Assembly: GCA_964016985.1 (NCBI GenBank)
Contig: OZ024827.1
Coordinates: forward strand, 17,737,374 to 17,801,373
Direction: 5' to 3'
Source of the DNA: Anodontia alba
Taxonomy: Eukaryota; Mollusca; Bivalvia; Lucinida; Lucinidae
DNA length: 64,000 nt
In this document: positions 43,703 to 55,312 of the stretch, piece by piece
Position numbering within the stretch: position 1 is the stretch's first letter
How the letters are laid out: the number at the start of each line of letters is the position of its first letter
Notes under the pieces: generated by a model
What the model was told of the DNA's origin: nothing
Database searches by the model: none
Seen by the model: the letters and a program-made list of their open reading frames with translations, nothing else
Translations under genes and position numbers: made by a program

Positions 43703-45184
43703 TTAGTATTTGTGGAAGGCTTCATTCATGATGTAATCAGTATCAAAGAAAATTACAGTAATAGAAATGTCATCACGATACTGTCTTACAACAACATCTG
43801 GGAGTGTGAGATAATGAGAGAGTTTCCCATGTTCTGGTCCCAGAGCCATTCTAAGCAAATGACTTGTAACATTTTGATCTAATGGTTTCTTGGCCAGTTT
43901 AGATTTGCGTATTATTAAGAGATCATTAATCTCTTTCATAGTCATGTCACCATGGGGTAGTCTGAAATCTGTATGCAAAACTTGTTTTCCATCCATATGG
44001 CCTGCTATTAAATGAACAACCTGTTTGGGATCAAGCTGTTCCCACAATCCATCTGAAGCAAGAACTAGAAATTTGTCGCGTGGAGTTAAAGGATGATGAA
44101 TAACCTCTGGCTCGGCAGTGAGGTAAGGTGGAGTTTTGTAATTGTTTGGTATTAAATGATCTCCGTAAACACTCAAAACATTTTGTTTCCCTGTGTTAAC
44201 AATATGTTTCATTACCCTTTCTGGTATTTTGTACCTTGCATCACCAAATGCCCTAAGTGGGGCAAGGTCACCTAATAACCTGCCTCCTCGAAAAAGTTTT
44301 TCTCCTTCATTTGGGTGCTGATTATTTATTCTCACAATTTCATCATGATTTTCAGCTGTATGTAAATTAGATACTTCAACTGGTTCCCACTGTCCATCTT
44401 CTGCCTGCACACCCAATATGGCCTGACTGTCACCAGCATTTGCAACATACAAATCGGTTCCATGTATAAATGCTGTAATGGCACATGAACCAGCGAAGGC
44501 AAGCTGCATAGTTTCTAGACCCAAAGCTGAACTTGCTGCTCCAGGAAGTGCATCTGAAACAATATCGTGGTCTAATCTCATATAGGCTGCTTGAAGTAAT
44601 TCTTCAATTGTAGCATCATCATTTGGTGCTGCTACAAGTTCACGGGCAAGTTTTTTTAATGACTTTCTATACATCTCTGCCATATCAGTGCTGTAGTAGA
44701 AATCCCAGTGTGGGAATCTGTATAGCAAGTCATCACAAGGGTCCAGCTGACCAGCTATGATTTTCTCCAATGTCTCTGGTGGGGATAACATTACTGCTAT
44801 ATAGCTGAATAACCGTTCACTGATAACTTGTGCACAAGCACAACCAGCATGACCATCATATACTCCAAACAAATATTGGTTAGTAGTAACATTGGGAATT
44901 CTGAGCTTTCCTTCTGTGGACCGATCTTCTATTGGCTGATTGGATGCAAGTTTATTGGTTTCAAAACTTTTAACTGCGCCATCATTCAGTTCATAGCTGG
45001 ATTCGTGTGTTCTTAAGTACGACGTTACTTGGTGGCGTGAAAGTCTTGGGAAAGCAAACGAATCGACCTCGCTTTGATTAAAAACTGTTCGAAGCCATGG
45101 AAGCCAAGGCTTCTTTGCTCGATTTGCATAACTGAAGGTGACTTTGGATATACTGCGCGGGTTTAGGGAGCAACAGCGCTGCAT
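43703..45184 (-). CDS. PDP1: pyruvate dehydrogenase phosphatase catalytic subunit (PDP1-like), PP2C family
   Basis: This 493-aa uninterrupted ORF is close to the usual length for PDP catalytic subunits. The enzyme dephosphorylates the E1 alpha subunit in the mitochondrial matrix and so reactivates the pyruvate dehydrogenase complex, with Mg2+ at the active site. PP2C motifs appear in order: IED at 85-87, VYDGHAGCACAQ around 108-119, ANAGDSQA 248-255, ASDGLWEQ 376-383 and DDISITV 471-477, which together supply the expected metal-binding acidic residues. The first about 40 residues are basic and hydroxylated with almost no acidic residues, as in a mitochondrial targeting peptide. The DGHAGCAC version of the motif is typical of PDP rather than other PP2Cs. 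The chosen Met is the first in frame and is preceded by a possible splice acceptor. PDP1 and PDP2 cannot be told apart by eye. Confidence 0.93.
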   Translation of the reverse strand: MQRCCSLNPRSISKVTFSYANRAKKPWLPWLRTVFNQSEVDSFAFPRLSRHQVTSYLRTHESSYELNDGAVKSFETNKLASNQPIEDRSTEGKLRIPNVTTNQYLFGVYDGHAGCACAQVISERLFSYIAVMLSPPETLEKIIAGQLDPCDDLLYRFPHWDFYYSTDMAEMYRKSLKKLARELVAAPNDDATIEELLQAAYMRLDHDIVSDALPGAASSALGLETMQLAFAGSCAITAFIHGTDLYVANAGDSQAILGVQAEDGQWEPVEVSNLHTAENHDEIVRINNQHPNEGEKLFRGGRLLGDLAPLRAFGDARYKIPERVMKHIVNTGKQNVLSVYGDHLIPNNYKTPPYLTAEPEVIHHPLTPRDKFLVLASDGLWEQLDPKQVVHLIAGHMDGKQVLHTDFRLPHGDMTMKEINDLLIIRKSKLAKKPLDQNVTSHLLRMALGPEHGKLSHYLTLPDVVVRQYRDDISITVIFFDTDYIMNEAFHKY

Positions 45185-45186
45185 GC

Positions 45187-45191
45187 TCTGT
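45187..45191 (-). other. possible 3' splice acceptor just upstream of the PDP1-like start
   Basis: On the - strand the sequence cttcttacag ends at 45188, and agcATG follows at once. The pyrimidine run plus CAG fits an intron in the 5' UTR ending three bases before the start codon, a layout common for genes with an intronless coding region. The matching upstream donor was not identified. Confidence 0.35.
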
Positions 45192-45688
45192 AAGAAGTTA
45201 CGACGTAATTACCCGCTGACAAAATGCACCAAGTCTGCTGTACCTCGTGCAATAAATGCGGCATATATCCAATATCTGACATATCATGCATATATAGTGG
45301 AACATTAGTGAACGGACTGGGACTTTTATCTTCTCTATCAATGGAAAAATATAGGCGGTAAAAATTACAGACCAGTCTGCCTAAAACTGAATGCTGTATA
45401 TGAGCTAAATTTTCGTAGTAACGGATGCAATGAAAATGTAAACCGTTAAACAAAAAATCGTTTTTCTATATTATTTTAACATTTACTTCTACGTCAGCTA
45501 TAATTCAATCACTTAAAAAAAAAAGCTTCATTATCCGGCTACATTGATTTTTTTTTTTTTTTTTTTTTTTGTCCGAATTGACTGGTTTCTTCGCCCAATA
45601 GCTCATATAGAACACAGGAAACCAGTTAATTGTCCGAAACGACTATTGACACAACTGGCGCGCGTCTAGTCAAGGGGGTGCCTAAATA
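45192..45688 (-). promoter_or_regulatory. 5' flank of the PDP1-like gene
   Basis: Expected to hold the 5' UTR exon and promoter. I see no TATA box at a fitting distance. Contains poly(T) at about 45548-45571 and the palindromic pair aactggtttc/gaaaccagtt around 45578-45628. Confidence 0.3.
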
Positions 45689-45699
45689 CTAGAAAGACG

Positions 45700-45764
45700 G
45701 TTACAGTTTTACAGTTTACAGATTTTTAACGCTGCCAGGCAACTGAGTCACATAGATGCAGCGC
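45700..45764 (-). mobile_element. 65-bp 5'-truncated stub of the ORF1-only retroposon family
   Basis: Flanked by an 11-bp direct repeat, ctagaaagacg (45689-45699 and 45765-45775). Its - strand matches the last 47 bases before the poly(A) of the 62-kb element (45719-45765 versus 62075-62121, few mismatches, including CAGATTTTTAACGCTGCC on the + strand). Its tail is a TGTAAAAC-like repeat instead of poly(A). It lies about 520 bp upstream of the PDP1-like start codon. Confidence 0.65.
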
Positions 45765-45775
45765 CTAGAAAGACG

Positions 45776-46113
45776 AAAAAAAAAAAAAAAAAAAAAAAAC
45801 TTATATAGCTGGGGAAAAAAGGTTAAAGATGGTAAGTAGAGGGAAAAAAAACAAAGCTCCGATTAGCAAATGATTTCAGGAATAGTTGGCCCCTACATAA
45901 GGCTATTTGACAACAAAAAATAATTGAAATCCCTTTGTACCAGGAAAACAGGCGTCTGGCACCCCCACCCGACCCCTTTTGTGGGACTAAAACAATATTT
46001 GTGGGAATAATATTATTCTTATACCCACCCAAATGAACATTAGTGGTACCATTTATAGGGGCTAAAATAATATCAGTCCGACTAATATTATTTAATCCCA
46101 CTAAATATAATAG
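45776..46113. repeat. poly(A) run and 'taatattatt' inverted motifs
   Basis: A poly(A) run follows 45775. At 45960-46105, ccacttttgtgggactaaaa-like and ggactaatattatttaatcc motifs repeat with the changes of a decayed inverted-repeat element. Confidence 0.4.
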
Positions 46114-47064
46114 CAAGAGGTCGTCATTGAAGACACCAAGTCATCACCCTCCCTAGTTACATCTGGAGTTCCTGAAGGCACAGGACTGGGTCCGCTATTA
46201 TTTCTTGCTTACGTCAACAACATGCCCGAGTGCGTACGGCCCAAAATAAAGCTCTTTGTGGATGACAGCCTACTGTACAGGATTATCACCAATCAGTCTG
46301 ATTGCTCGAAACTGCAAGCGGACTTGGATAGACTCTAAGACTGGGAGAAGAGATGGCAAATGTCCTTCAATGTTGACAAGTGTGAAGTACTGCGCATCAC
46401 CAACAAGCGGCGACCACCACTATTCCAGGACTACTTCATCCATGGCCAGAAGCTTGCCATCAAGTCTGAAGCAAAGTACCTGAGAGTCACTATCAGTAGC
46501 GCCCTTTCATGGAGCAAACACACCTAAAACATCTCCAAGAAGGCGAACTCGACAATGGCTTTCCTCAGGCGAAACATCAGACCAGCCTTCCAGAAAGCAA
46601 AGGCAACAGCAGACAGGACCTTTGTACAGCCGACCCTTGAATATGCCTCCACAACCTGGGATCCCCACACAGAAAATGACATACACCAGATTGAAATAGT
46701 CCAACGAAGACCGGCCAGATTTGTCATGGGAGATTACCAACGCAAGAGTAGTGTTACTGCCATGTGTCAGCATCTCGGCTTGGAGACGCTACAGCAACGC
46801 AGAGACCGGACAAGCCTGACAATGATATATCGTATAGTACACCACCTTCTCGACATCCCCGCGGAGCTGTACCTTACTCCTATGTCTAGCAGCAGGACGC
46901 GAGGGCACGACTCCCGATACAGACAAATCCAAGCCTCATCAACGGTCTACAAAACCAGCTTCTTCCCCAGGACGGTGGTATTACGGAACCAACTTCCACA
47001 AGCCACACTGGGCCAGTCAAACCTGGAAGCCTCCCAGAAGCAGCTGGCCAAGCCCACCTGCTAA
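46114..47064 (+). pseudogene. non-LTR retrotransposon (CR1/Jockey-like) reverse transcriptase, 5'-truncated and broken
   Basis: One frame reads through the C-terminal half of a LINE reverse transcriptase. It shows SGVPEGTGLGPLLF (finger/palm block), FVDD at 46255-46266 in place of the usual YADD/FADD, a KCEVLRITNK block, and the EYAS.TWDP and RPARFVMGDY blocks that follow the palm in Jockey/CR1 elements. Two in-frame TAA codons (46336-46338 and 46525-46527) break it, so it cannot make an active enzyme. The endonuclease and first palm blocks are missing. Translation ends at TAA 47062-47064, followed by an AT-rich 3' region and a short GAT-repeat tail near 47173-47194. Confidence 0.85.
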
Positions 47065-47172
47065 ATACCACAGATGATTTTAACCTGAATTTAACTGTAT
47101 ATATCTGCTTTTAAATGCGGCGCATGGGTACAAACTACTCATTGCGAGAATACTCAGTCCTGAGGGATGCAA

Positions 47173-47194
47173 TTGATGAAGATGATGATGATGA
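47173..47194 (+). repeat. short (GAT)n tail after the LINE fragment
   Basis: A run of GATGA/GAT units lies about 110 bp after the LINE stop codon. CR1-like elements often end in short simple repeats instead of poly(A), so this may mark the 3' end of the 46-kb LINE fragment. Confidence 0.45.
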
Positions 47195-47366
47195 GCAAAC
47201 ACACGAAGTGTTTGCTTTCACTATAGAGAGTCTGACAAATGCATCCAAAATCTCGTGGAAAATCTCGTTGCAAACCTCGTTTCATCTCGATCACCATCTT
47301 GAATTTGGCATCACGGTATACATATATCACGTGACCTCGGTTGACCCCGGTGCGTTAGACCAACTT

Positions 47367-47585
47367 CGTGGAGGTTTGATTATGAAATATTTGTTTTACG
47401 GTCATTCTCTCACTTCCACTGATTCAAGAAGGAAAGTTGTCAGTTTCTAGCGAAAGAATATGCACAATACTGGTTAACCGCTTGGAGGAGTAAGCCTGAC
47501 CAGTAAAAGTGTGGTTAGGTAAACTGACCGCGCTCGACATGACCCCATTGGGTTGACTGGACCGTAAAACCTCAACACAAGCAAA
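47367..47585 (+). mobile_element. SINE type 1, 5'-truncated
   Basis: Begins within the body (gattatgaaatattt) and keeps the full tail (gggttgactggaccgtaaaa then cctcaacacaagcaaa). The tRNA-like head is absent. Confidence 0.7.
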
Positions 47586-47586
47586 T

Positions 47587-48148
47587 CTTCTCAGAAAAAA
47601 AGACCTGACAGTTCACACAAATTGTCCCTTAAGTTTACAATTTAGATAAAATATCATATCACATTCTCCGAAAAAAAAAAAAAAATCCCAAAATGTCATC
47701 AGCCGAAAGCTCTACCTAATACGCAGTGTTAAAGCTTTAAAAATCTTTCTGTTCAATGAACCATTCTACTTAATATTTCACACGCTACGGGCAAATCCAG
47801 CAGACGACAAATCGATGTCATTCCTTTCAAATTTCCCAGAAAAAAATGACGGACAGTCCGCATGAAATGTCAAATATTACACCCTCTGGAAAAAATACCT
47901 CAAAATGTCATCCGCCGAAATCTTTACCCAGCACGCAGAGCATTTAAGCTTTTAATTTTTTTTTTTTCTTGCGATGAACCTTTCTATTTAACACTTGGCA
48001 GGCCATGGGCAAAGCCAGCAGGTTACAAATCGATGCTATACCTCCCAGAGAAGAGGACCCGACGTTTAATATTGTCCTCTAAGTAAGCAATCTGCATGAA
48101 ATGTCAAAGTCCTCCCTAAGAAGAAGAGTAAGAAGAAAAAACAAAAAA

Positions 48149-48180
<32 letters not shown>

Positions 48181-48480
48181 AACAACAAAAAAACAGAAAA
48201 GAAACCGAGAAATACACCCTAAAATGTCATCTGCTGAAAACTTTACCCTGCACGCAGAGCGTTAAAGCTTTAATTTTTTCCCCAATGAGCCTTTCTAGTA
48301 ACACAGCATACTATAGGCAAATCCAGCAGATATCACCCCCACCCCACCCCCCACCCCCCCCCCCCTCACACACACACACACCACCACCACCACCACCACC
48401 ACCACACATTCTTCCCAGAGAAAGGGACCCGACACTTCATACAAATTGTCCCTTTAGTAGACAATCTGCATGAAACCATT
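47587..48480 (+). repeat. degenerate tandem array of family C-like units
   Basis: About four units of roughly 200-250 bp each carry cacaaattgtccct-, aaaatgtcatcwgccgaaa- and cagcacgcagagcrttaaag-type blocks, separated by poly(A) runs and the (CA)n/(CCA)n tract at 48335-48406. Confidence 0.6.
48335..48406 (+). repeat. compound (C)n (CA)n (CCA)n microsatellite
   Basis: ccccacccc-rich run, then (CA)n, then about eight ACC/CCA units. Confidence 0.95.
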
Positions 48481-48484
48481 CATA

Positions 48485-49241
48485 CCTGGGACAAGGGTAA
48501 CTTGGAGAGTCTGATTTCATTCCTAAACTAAACTACTTATCATTGAATTTGAGACCCAGACTGACTGAAGATAAAGACAAGGACTCCATTATCAGGGATT
48601 CGGCTTTTTCTTTTATGCAAACCCCTTCGAAAGACAGTAGGCTAGGCAATATGACATTAATTTATGTGCATTTAGGTTAAGTTCTATATGACATATTATT
48701 CCCGGACCAGTGAGTTTTGCCATATATTCTGAAGACCATTTGATCATCATAATTATTTAGTTTATAGTTCAGAGTGAAACAGACATGACCTCACAAATTA
48801 AGTTGGCCTGATCTATATGTCATTATCTGGTGATTTTTTTTTTTTTTATCTTAAGAAGGTCATGGTGAGTGACTGTCATACTCAGGATACCGTAACAATT
48901 AAAGTGGCATGGGCATTTAAATTATTGAAATGTAGGACAGTGTTACGTTAGTACCTTTATTTAACGGTTCAGTGTGTTTTGCTTTTTCAAATACAGTATC
49001 TTAAAATGTAGATTGAGAGATATATGACTATCTGATCGATGCATGCTATTTTTAGGATAATGGATAAGTCAGAGACAAAATCAAACGTTTTTCAGTGAGA
49101 CAATTATTCTACTGTCCAGTTATTCAGTCTTATATTTTAGCCATTGTTAATGCTGGTGCATAATATTTTACGAAGGCATAACGTCAGCTGTTCTACACAT
49201 TTCTATAAATGTGCGAAAATACAATCAGCGAAAACATATGG

Positions 49242-49277
<36 letters not shown>

Positions 49278-50419
49278 TGAAAGAGTGTATTTGATAGAAA
49301 AAAAATAAATCTTGGGCTCAAAATGAGGGAAAATCGCCAATTATTTTCCTTCTATTTAATTTAGCAGCGTCAAGAGACTTAGCTAAAAGTAATTAGCTGA
49401 ATGTCATGGTACGTCGCCTTTCCGATATGACGCGTAACAAAGTGCAAGTATGATTTTATCTTAAAATAAGTTGTTTTGCAAAATATATACGGGTCTGTTC
49501 TCAAAGTTTGAAACACAAAATGCCTTTATGATTCTGTATAATCAAGGTGAGTAACCTACGCTATAGTCACGTGACACAAACATTAAAACATAATATAAAT
49601 TCTGGATTAATTTCTCGATTCGTAAATTGAAGTTTTCTATTATTTCCATCGTTTCTTTCTGGAAAAGCTTCTGCGCATTGAATGAAAACAACTTCAGGTT
49701 GCTCATTAATGTAAATTTATGTAATTTGTTGACACATTGTCATTTTTGGAAACACCCGACTACAAATGATTTTTTTTTCACCGGATACATTTACACTTCT
49801 TTCGGAAAATCAACACAACCATGAAATATTGTCATAATGCACTGCCCAGAAGACTGGCAATGTATGATTTATTTCTAATGACTTTAAAGTAAGCGACATA
49901 TAGTTAAACTGGAGTACTTAATATAGTTGTACAGTAATACATATTCGAATTTGAAGAAATGACACCCTTTACATCATTGCCATGAGCAGATACCCTGTCC
50001 ACTTCATCAACACCTTTAAAACCCTTTATACATTTAAAGCACTTAATTCAGACTCACTTCCATCTTCTTACAATGAATTCGAACTTTACCTCACTACCAA
50101 TGCATATTCATTTGTTCTAAGTACTATGGTTAATGACAGTCAAAATAGAAAATTGCATTTCCACAGTTATCACGGTCTGCGTTTTTGTAAATCTAACCGC
50201 ATGTCTACTTTACCTTTGATGATAAAGTAATCTTATTTTCTGACCTGAGTAATTGGCTTTAAATGACAACAACGCACTGTAGCGTATATATACAGCATCA
50301 TTAATGGAAATGGTCGAAATGAACTAAGAACAAATACGTATATTGTAGCATGTTGTATTGAAATTTATAGCGAATTGATAAATGCCGTAAAGAGAGGTCA
50401 TCAATAGAGAAATACTTAC
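48485..50419. other. no gene seen; probably unique intergenic DNA
   Basis: AT-rich with poly(A) at 49243-49275. An 82-codon frame at 49982-50230 has no recognised motif. None of the palindromic families is seen here, in contrast with 0-43 kb. Confidence 0.45.
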
Positions 50420-50673
50420 CATTACGAAAACACGCCTATTCAAATATATTGAAAATTTCACCACCAAAAACTGAAATTTTTCAGATAAAAAACTCTGATA
50501 TTATTTAAATTTCTGTTCAAAACATAGAGTGTGGGTACTCGTTAGAACGTACCCACAATCTATGTCTTTGAACAGAAATAAGAAAAATAACGTATACCCC
50601 TGTAAATCCCAGTTTTACTATATAAAAGTGGGGTTTAAAGGGGTCAAAATTATATAGGCATATTTTCATGATG
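50420..50673 (-). mobile_element. family A element, hairpin shortened
   Basis: Ends cattacgaaaacacgcctat and ataggcatattttcatgatg. The hairpin stops at gtgggtactcgttagaac/gtacccac, with the GC loop side missing. Confidence 0.7.
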
Positions 50674-51092
50674 CACACATTTGATGATTGAAAGAGGAAA
50701 ATACGAATATATATGAGAACATAAACGAATTTCAAATATTGAAAATGAAGCGCGGTCGATTTTAAAATCTCATTCATATGAAGGAAAGTGTTGCTCTAGT
50801 TATCAGTACATTCGCAATCTTCATTTACTCCGAAATTTTGAAAATTATTTTTACTGATAGGAATATGTAGTTGTGGTCATGGTACCCAAGCCATAATCTA
50901 AACTCATAAATCCGTAAACGAATAATGAATCAGAATGTTCAGACCAAAAGACATGGACCCCAGAATAAAGGGTGTAATCAGGCGTCCGCGGATAGTAAGC
51001 ATTACTTGGCAAGCAAGCTTCACCCATCATGCCCAAGGCCTGAACGAAGGAAATGTAGGTAGAAGCGTATGTCCGGGATTTCGGAAGTCTAC

Positions 51093-51533
51093 TTATAGCT
51101 CATCATTAGCAAAAACTTCAGAAACGATTGTGGAAACTACCACATTGTAGGGATTGACAAGATCATAATGTCTCCCATAGAACTTCTTAAGTGTTGCTAC
51201 CAGTTTGGTTTTTTGATACCCCTGGCTCAACAACTTTGCTCTTTCCCACTCTCCATGAAGTCCTGATAATTTGAACAGGCTCTGGCATAACGGATTAACT
51301 GTGATACGTAAACGCCGTATGCTGGTGCAGAAGGGATATTATTGCTCAAGAATGGAGTTAACAATGGGAAAATTGAAGTCATCCCGTTTGTCGTAAAGCC
51401 TAGTAGTAAGCTTTCCATTGTCAATGTATAAATAACAATCCAAGTATGAGGAGGAGGCTGCAGTCTCCGTTGTTTCCTTTATTTCAAGTTCACGTAGATA
51501 GATGAATTCTAAATACTCTGCAAATTTTGACAT
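51093..51533 (-). pseudogene. reverse-transcriptase-type ORF, C-terminal tail, two frameshifts
   Basis: Read on the - strand, three frames join into one degraded C-terminal segment. The first gives FAEYLEFIYLRELEIKET and YLYIDNGKLTTRLYDKRD. The second gives SAPAYGVYVSQLIRYARAC. The third gives LLSQGYQKTKLVATLKKFYG, ending at TAA 51093-51095. This block order resembles the region after the RT domain in abundant RT-bearing ORFs of marine invertebrates. The element class is not certain from this piece. At least two indels disrupt it (around 51370 and 51240). Bases 50850-51092 read as possible 3' flank of the same element. Confidence 0.65.
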
Positions 51534-51906
51534 TTGTGGTCTAATATATTTACAGAGAAGGCCATCATAATAGTATTTGTACTCTTAAATTATCATACTT
51601 TCCTTATTTCCATTGTCCATTGGTAGCCGTTGAAGTGGTGTACAGATTTCCTATTGAAAAGTACTTGGGGATATTCATCAAGGAGAACAACCATCGGTGT
51701 TGTGGACATACTGTTATGCACATCGGTTTCCGTCACATGTCCTCTGCTTCTGGTTGTACCTACTTTGACTGTTACATGTGCCGTGTGGCCGAGTGGCCGA
51801 GGAGGGGAAACCATTGAAATCCAAGTTTAATTACATGTACTTTGACAGTTTATAGCAATGACACATTTATCGAATGTCATTATTAGACACATCTCGACCC
51901 CGGTAT

Positions 51907-51982
51907 CACGGTGTATGATCGTTCCGCTTCCTTCCTCTTTTGATCCGCGTTGCAGACATCCTTCGCGATCAGCACCGCTTCC
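51907..51982 (-). repeat. 76-bp exon-like repeat, copy 1
   Basis: Inverted relative to 55313-55388 with four mismatches. On the - strand one frame reads EAVLIAKDVCNADQKRKEAE without a stop, and tttacatcag precedes it like a splice acceptor. Protein not recognised. Confidence 0.5.
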
Positions 51983-53688
51983 TTCTGATGTAAAATGATG
52001 GAGAAGATTTCGGTAAGTGAAGTTTGTCTGCCTTTATTTTTTTCGCACATATTTACAGGACTGGTTTCTGTGCCTGCGGAACTTTAAAGTGATTTTTCTT
52101 CAACTCAGAATGCATTTGATGTATCTCATTGTAGTGGTTACGCCACAACATTACGAATTCGAGGGCTTGTGATTGCAGTTTTCATCATTCGTTGTTGTTT
52201 GTCAGCTCAGAATTAAGACCCTGGGGCGTACATATAGCATCGAAAAGCTTGTGTGGGAAGTTTTCATTTGCTTTTACCAGTTCTAGGTATTTGGAAATGA
52301 TGACAGACACTGATCTTTATAAAAGAGACAAATTTAGCGAGTTGTGACAGGAACCGCTTCCTGCGTGATCCAGACTCCACTTCCTTCAAATCTTAAAGTC
52401 TATTCGCTCCGCCTCTGTTTCGTACTTTACATTACGATATCCTACGTTGTCACAGTGATGAAAACAGCCTGTCACATTACAGATTGATTCATTTTCATAT
52501 CTTAGATGGACTCTGCCTACTCTGCTCACGTTTTTTTTTTTTTTTTAATTCAATAGCACGGATATTTATCAGAAATTTAGAAAGGATTTGCTGACGCACT
52601 CTAAGTGGAGTTGGTGTAAGAGAAAAAAAAAATCTTCGTAATTTGAGCGTCTTAAATAAATCATCCAGCCACAGATGTCTCGATAATACTTACATTTAAT
52701 CGTTTATAAAACCATTATTAGACGCTATATGCCATTTTGAAATGACTACTTGTATAAGGTCTTCTATTTTGAGTATCGCTTGAGTAAGGGTAGGTGTCTT
52801 CTCAAGACCACACCAGACCGCTGGAATGGCTACGTGTCTCGGTCAAAAATCATTCAAAAGGAAAACAAAATCGCCCGTAACATCGATATTTAGTGCCCTA
52901 TCGGTCCGTTTCAGAGAATTTTAAGCACTATGACGACGCTGTTAATCAGTGGCGTAACGTCATTACATAAACATCGAATGACACAGACAGACAGACAGAC
53001 AGACAACACATTTATTCTCTTCAGTCATGTACATGACATATAAGGAATAACATTAAATAACATGGTGGTTGAGGTGGCAGTATGATAATGGAAACTATTC
53101 CTGTTGGTATCACGATAAACTCTATATATACGGAGCGAGGGAGAATATGCGGTTCATTATTATTAACATGATAGCATATTCAGTTTCATTACAGACCTAT
53201 ACGTGACACCATCGACATCGATATAATATCCACAAAAATACATACTTATCTAAGAAATGTATGCATTCATCCTAATATGCACTATTAATACGTTCATTGC
53301 AGTAGGAGTGATCATTAGTCTAAACAAAGCAGGTCAGTTGTAATTACTCAAGCATATACAGTGCGTGCGCTAAGTTATTAGGACGGGCCACACCTAAATA
53401 GTTGAATTGTATTTTTGACCTGTATAAATTACTGTTGAGCACGGGATTTAATAATTTCTAAACAAGATTCCTGAATACTTTAAAGAGTTACACATTTCTG
53501 GTAAGTTATCGTTACGCTTGTTCATTCTTGTTTACACTAATTAGCAGGCTGCAAGTGCGTTAACCCAACAGACTCGCAACGTCAAGCAAGGGCCAAAACA
53601 ATGTCGCCACCACGTCACGACATTGCACTGACTGAAACACAACGTCGCTTTCCCGCTGGGATCTCACTGCATCACACAACTTTACTCG

Positions 53689-53690
<2 letters not shown>
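51983..53690. other. no gene recognised
   Basis: Includes a (CAGA)n run at 52982-53005 and repeated ccgcttcct motifs near 51920-52390. No coding frame that I can support. Confidence 0.4.

Positions 53691-53772
<82 letters not shown>
53691..53772 (+). repeat. (AT)n microsatellite, 82 bp
   Basis: Uninterrupted AT dinucleotides. They create long Tyr-Ile frames on both strands that are not genes. Confidence 0.98.
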
Positions 53773-53774
<2 letters not shown>

Positions 53775-53888
53775 TATCGGTACACATAAAAAAAAAAACG
53801 AAAAAAAAAAAAAAATAAATAAATAGCATATTTTCAGCCTTTTTTGCGCGTTGGAATCGAAATAGCTCAACTCCAAAAGTAAACTACT

Positions 53889-54008
53889 GAGTAATGAATC
53901 ACAGTTTGTCGGTCAGTTGTAAGTAGATGTATTACTCGTATTACTCGCGCTCTGTGCTCGTGATATGATCTACTTCACAACTGACCGCCAAACCGTGATT
54001 TATTACTC
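53889..54008. repeat. inverted repeat with 40-bp arms
   Basis: gagtaatgaatcacagtttg at 53889 onward pairs imperfectly with the arm ending 54008 (ccgtgatttattactc). The spacer is about 40 bp. Confidence 0.75.
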
Positions 54009-54497
54009 AACAAATCACTGTCAGAGCGGATCTGTTTCTTAATACGATAACGTTGTCGGCATGCGTAACCCAATTTACGACGCACAGTGCGTCGTTACAT
54101 TGCACCTTACGTGTAACTACATGTATATCTGAAATGCTCCAAATAGAAATTTGCCCGATGCATTCTGCATTACATATTTGATACACGAGTATGACAAAAA
54201 AGTTACATGTATACTGCGTGACACAGTTTTCCGTAGCGCTCATTTTATGCCGTTTTTATGTCATTTCTTAATCCAAACTAACTGTGAGATTCTCCAGACA
54301 GAAACATTCAGATCAGTCCCGACCTGCATATCTGCTTACCATAGGGAGAACCTTTGGAGCGTAAGTCACCCACAATTCACAACCACAGTGTCTAAGTGTG
54401 CCAAATAAACCAAGACTTTGCGTTTGATAGAAAAAGTACATGGGCAATTTATATAGCCCTAGAAATATGTTAAAAAAACAGATACTTATTGCATTAC

Positions 54498-54725
54498 GTG
54501 AACACGTCCATACAGTAAGCATCCCTGTGAACCCCGCTTTATATAGAGAAAAGTGGGGTTTACAGGGGTATACCTTAGCTGTCTTATTTATGATTCTTAC
54601 ATTGATTTTTGTGGCTAATCAGAACCGCCTCATTGAGGCGGTTCTAACGACCCCCGAAAAAAAAATATATATTGCGCAAAAATTAGAAAAATATCACATT
54701 TTTATCTGAAAAAATCCAAATTTTC
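54498..54725 (+). mobile_element. family A element, highly diverged
   Basis: aaccccgctttatatagaga/aaagtggggtttacaggg and aaccgcctcattgaggcggt are family A internal parts. The outer ends are lost. Confidence 0.6.
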
Positions 54726-55312
54726 AAATGGACAATGTTTTCTCAGCTACTCTCATTGCACGAAATGCAACAGAACGAACTTAGAGACGCCCCCGCGGGT
54801 CGCATGTTGAAAGTGAGAAAAACCCATGAAGCTGAAGGATATGGTGCCCGTGGATCTTGGCGGATTAAAAGGATGAAGGATATGGTGTTTCATGTTGCGA
54901 AGGATATGGTGCCATTTTTTGACTTCAGCAGGAAGGATGCGGATCTGACCTGATTTTCAAAAATCGTGATATTTTCTATTTCACGGCACCAGGCGTATCC
55001 TTATTGATACAGAATGCCTTGGAGGATTTGCTCTTGTATTAAAATGTGTCACTGTTTCATATGAAGTAATAGTTTGTTCAAAAAGCCGTTTCAAAGCTTC
55101 ATTTTCAATGCTTCGGAATGTTCCCTCCCGAATATGTATCAAAAGTTTTACAGAAGTCATGTCACTTTCGAATCAGCTTGATGCAGAAATTCAAACATTT
55201 GGCTATTCATCGTTCCGTCATCTGGTAGAAAGCCTTACTTACCTTTTAATCTCACTGTTGTTGTCCATTTTATGCGGATTTTGGGGTGTTGGTTCCATAT
55301 TTCGATCCACGA

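Noticed and set aside
51593..51830. Three overlapping 65-73 codon ORFs on both strands
   Set aside because: Mutual shadows without domain signal; the tggccgagtgg near 51786 looks like a Pol III box A but no box B follows.
53560..53829. ORFs with long Tyr-Ile runs
   Set aside because: Produced by the (AT)n microsatellite on both strands.
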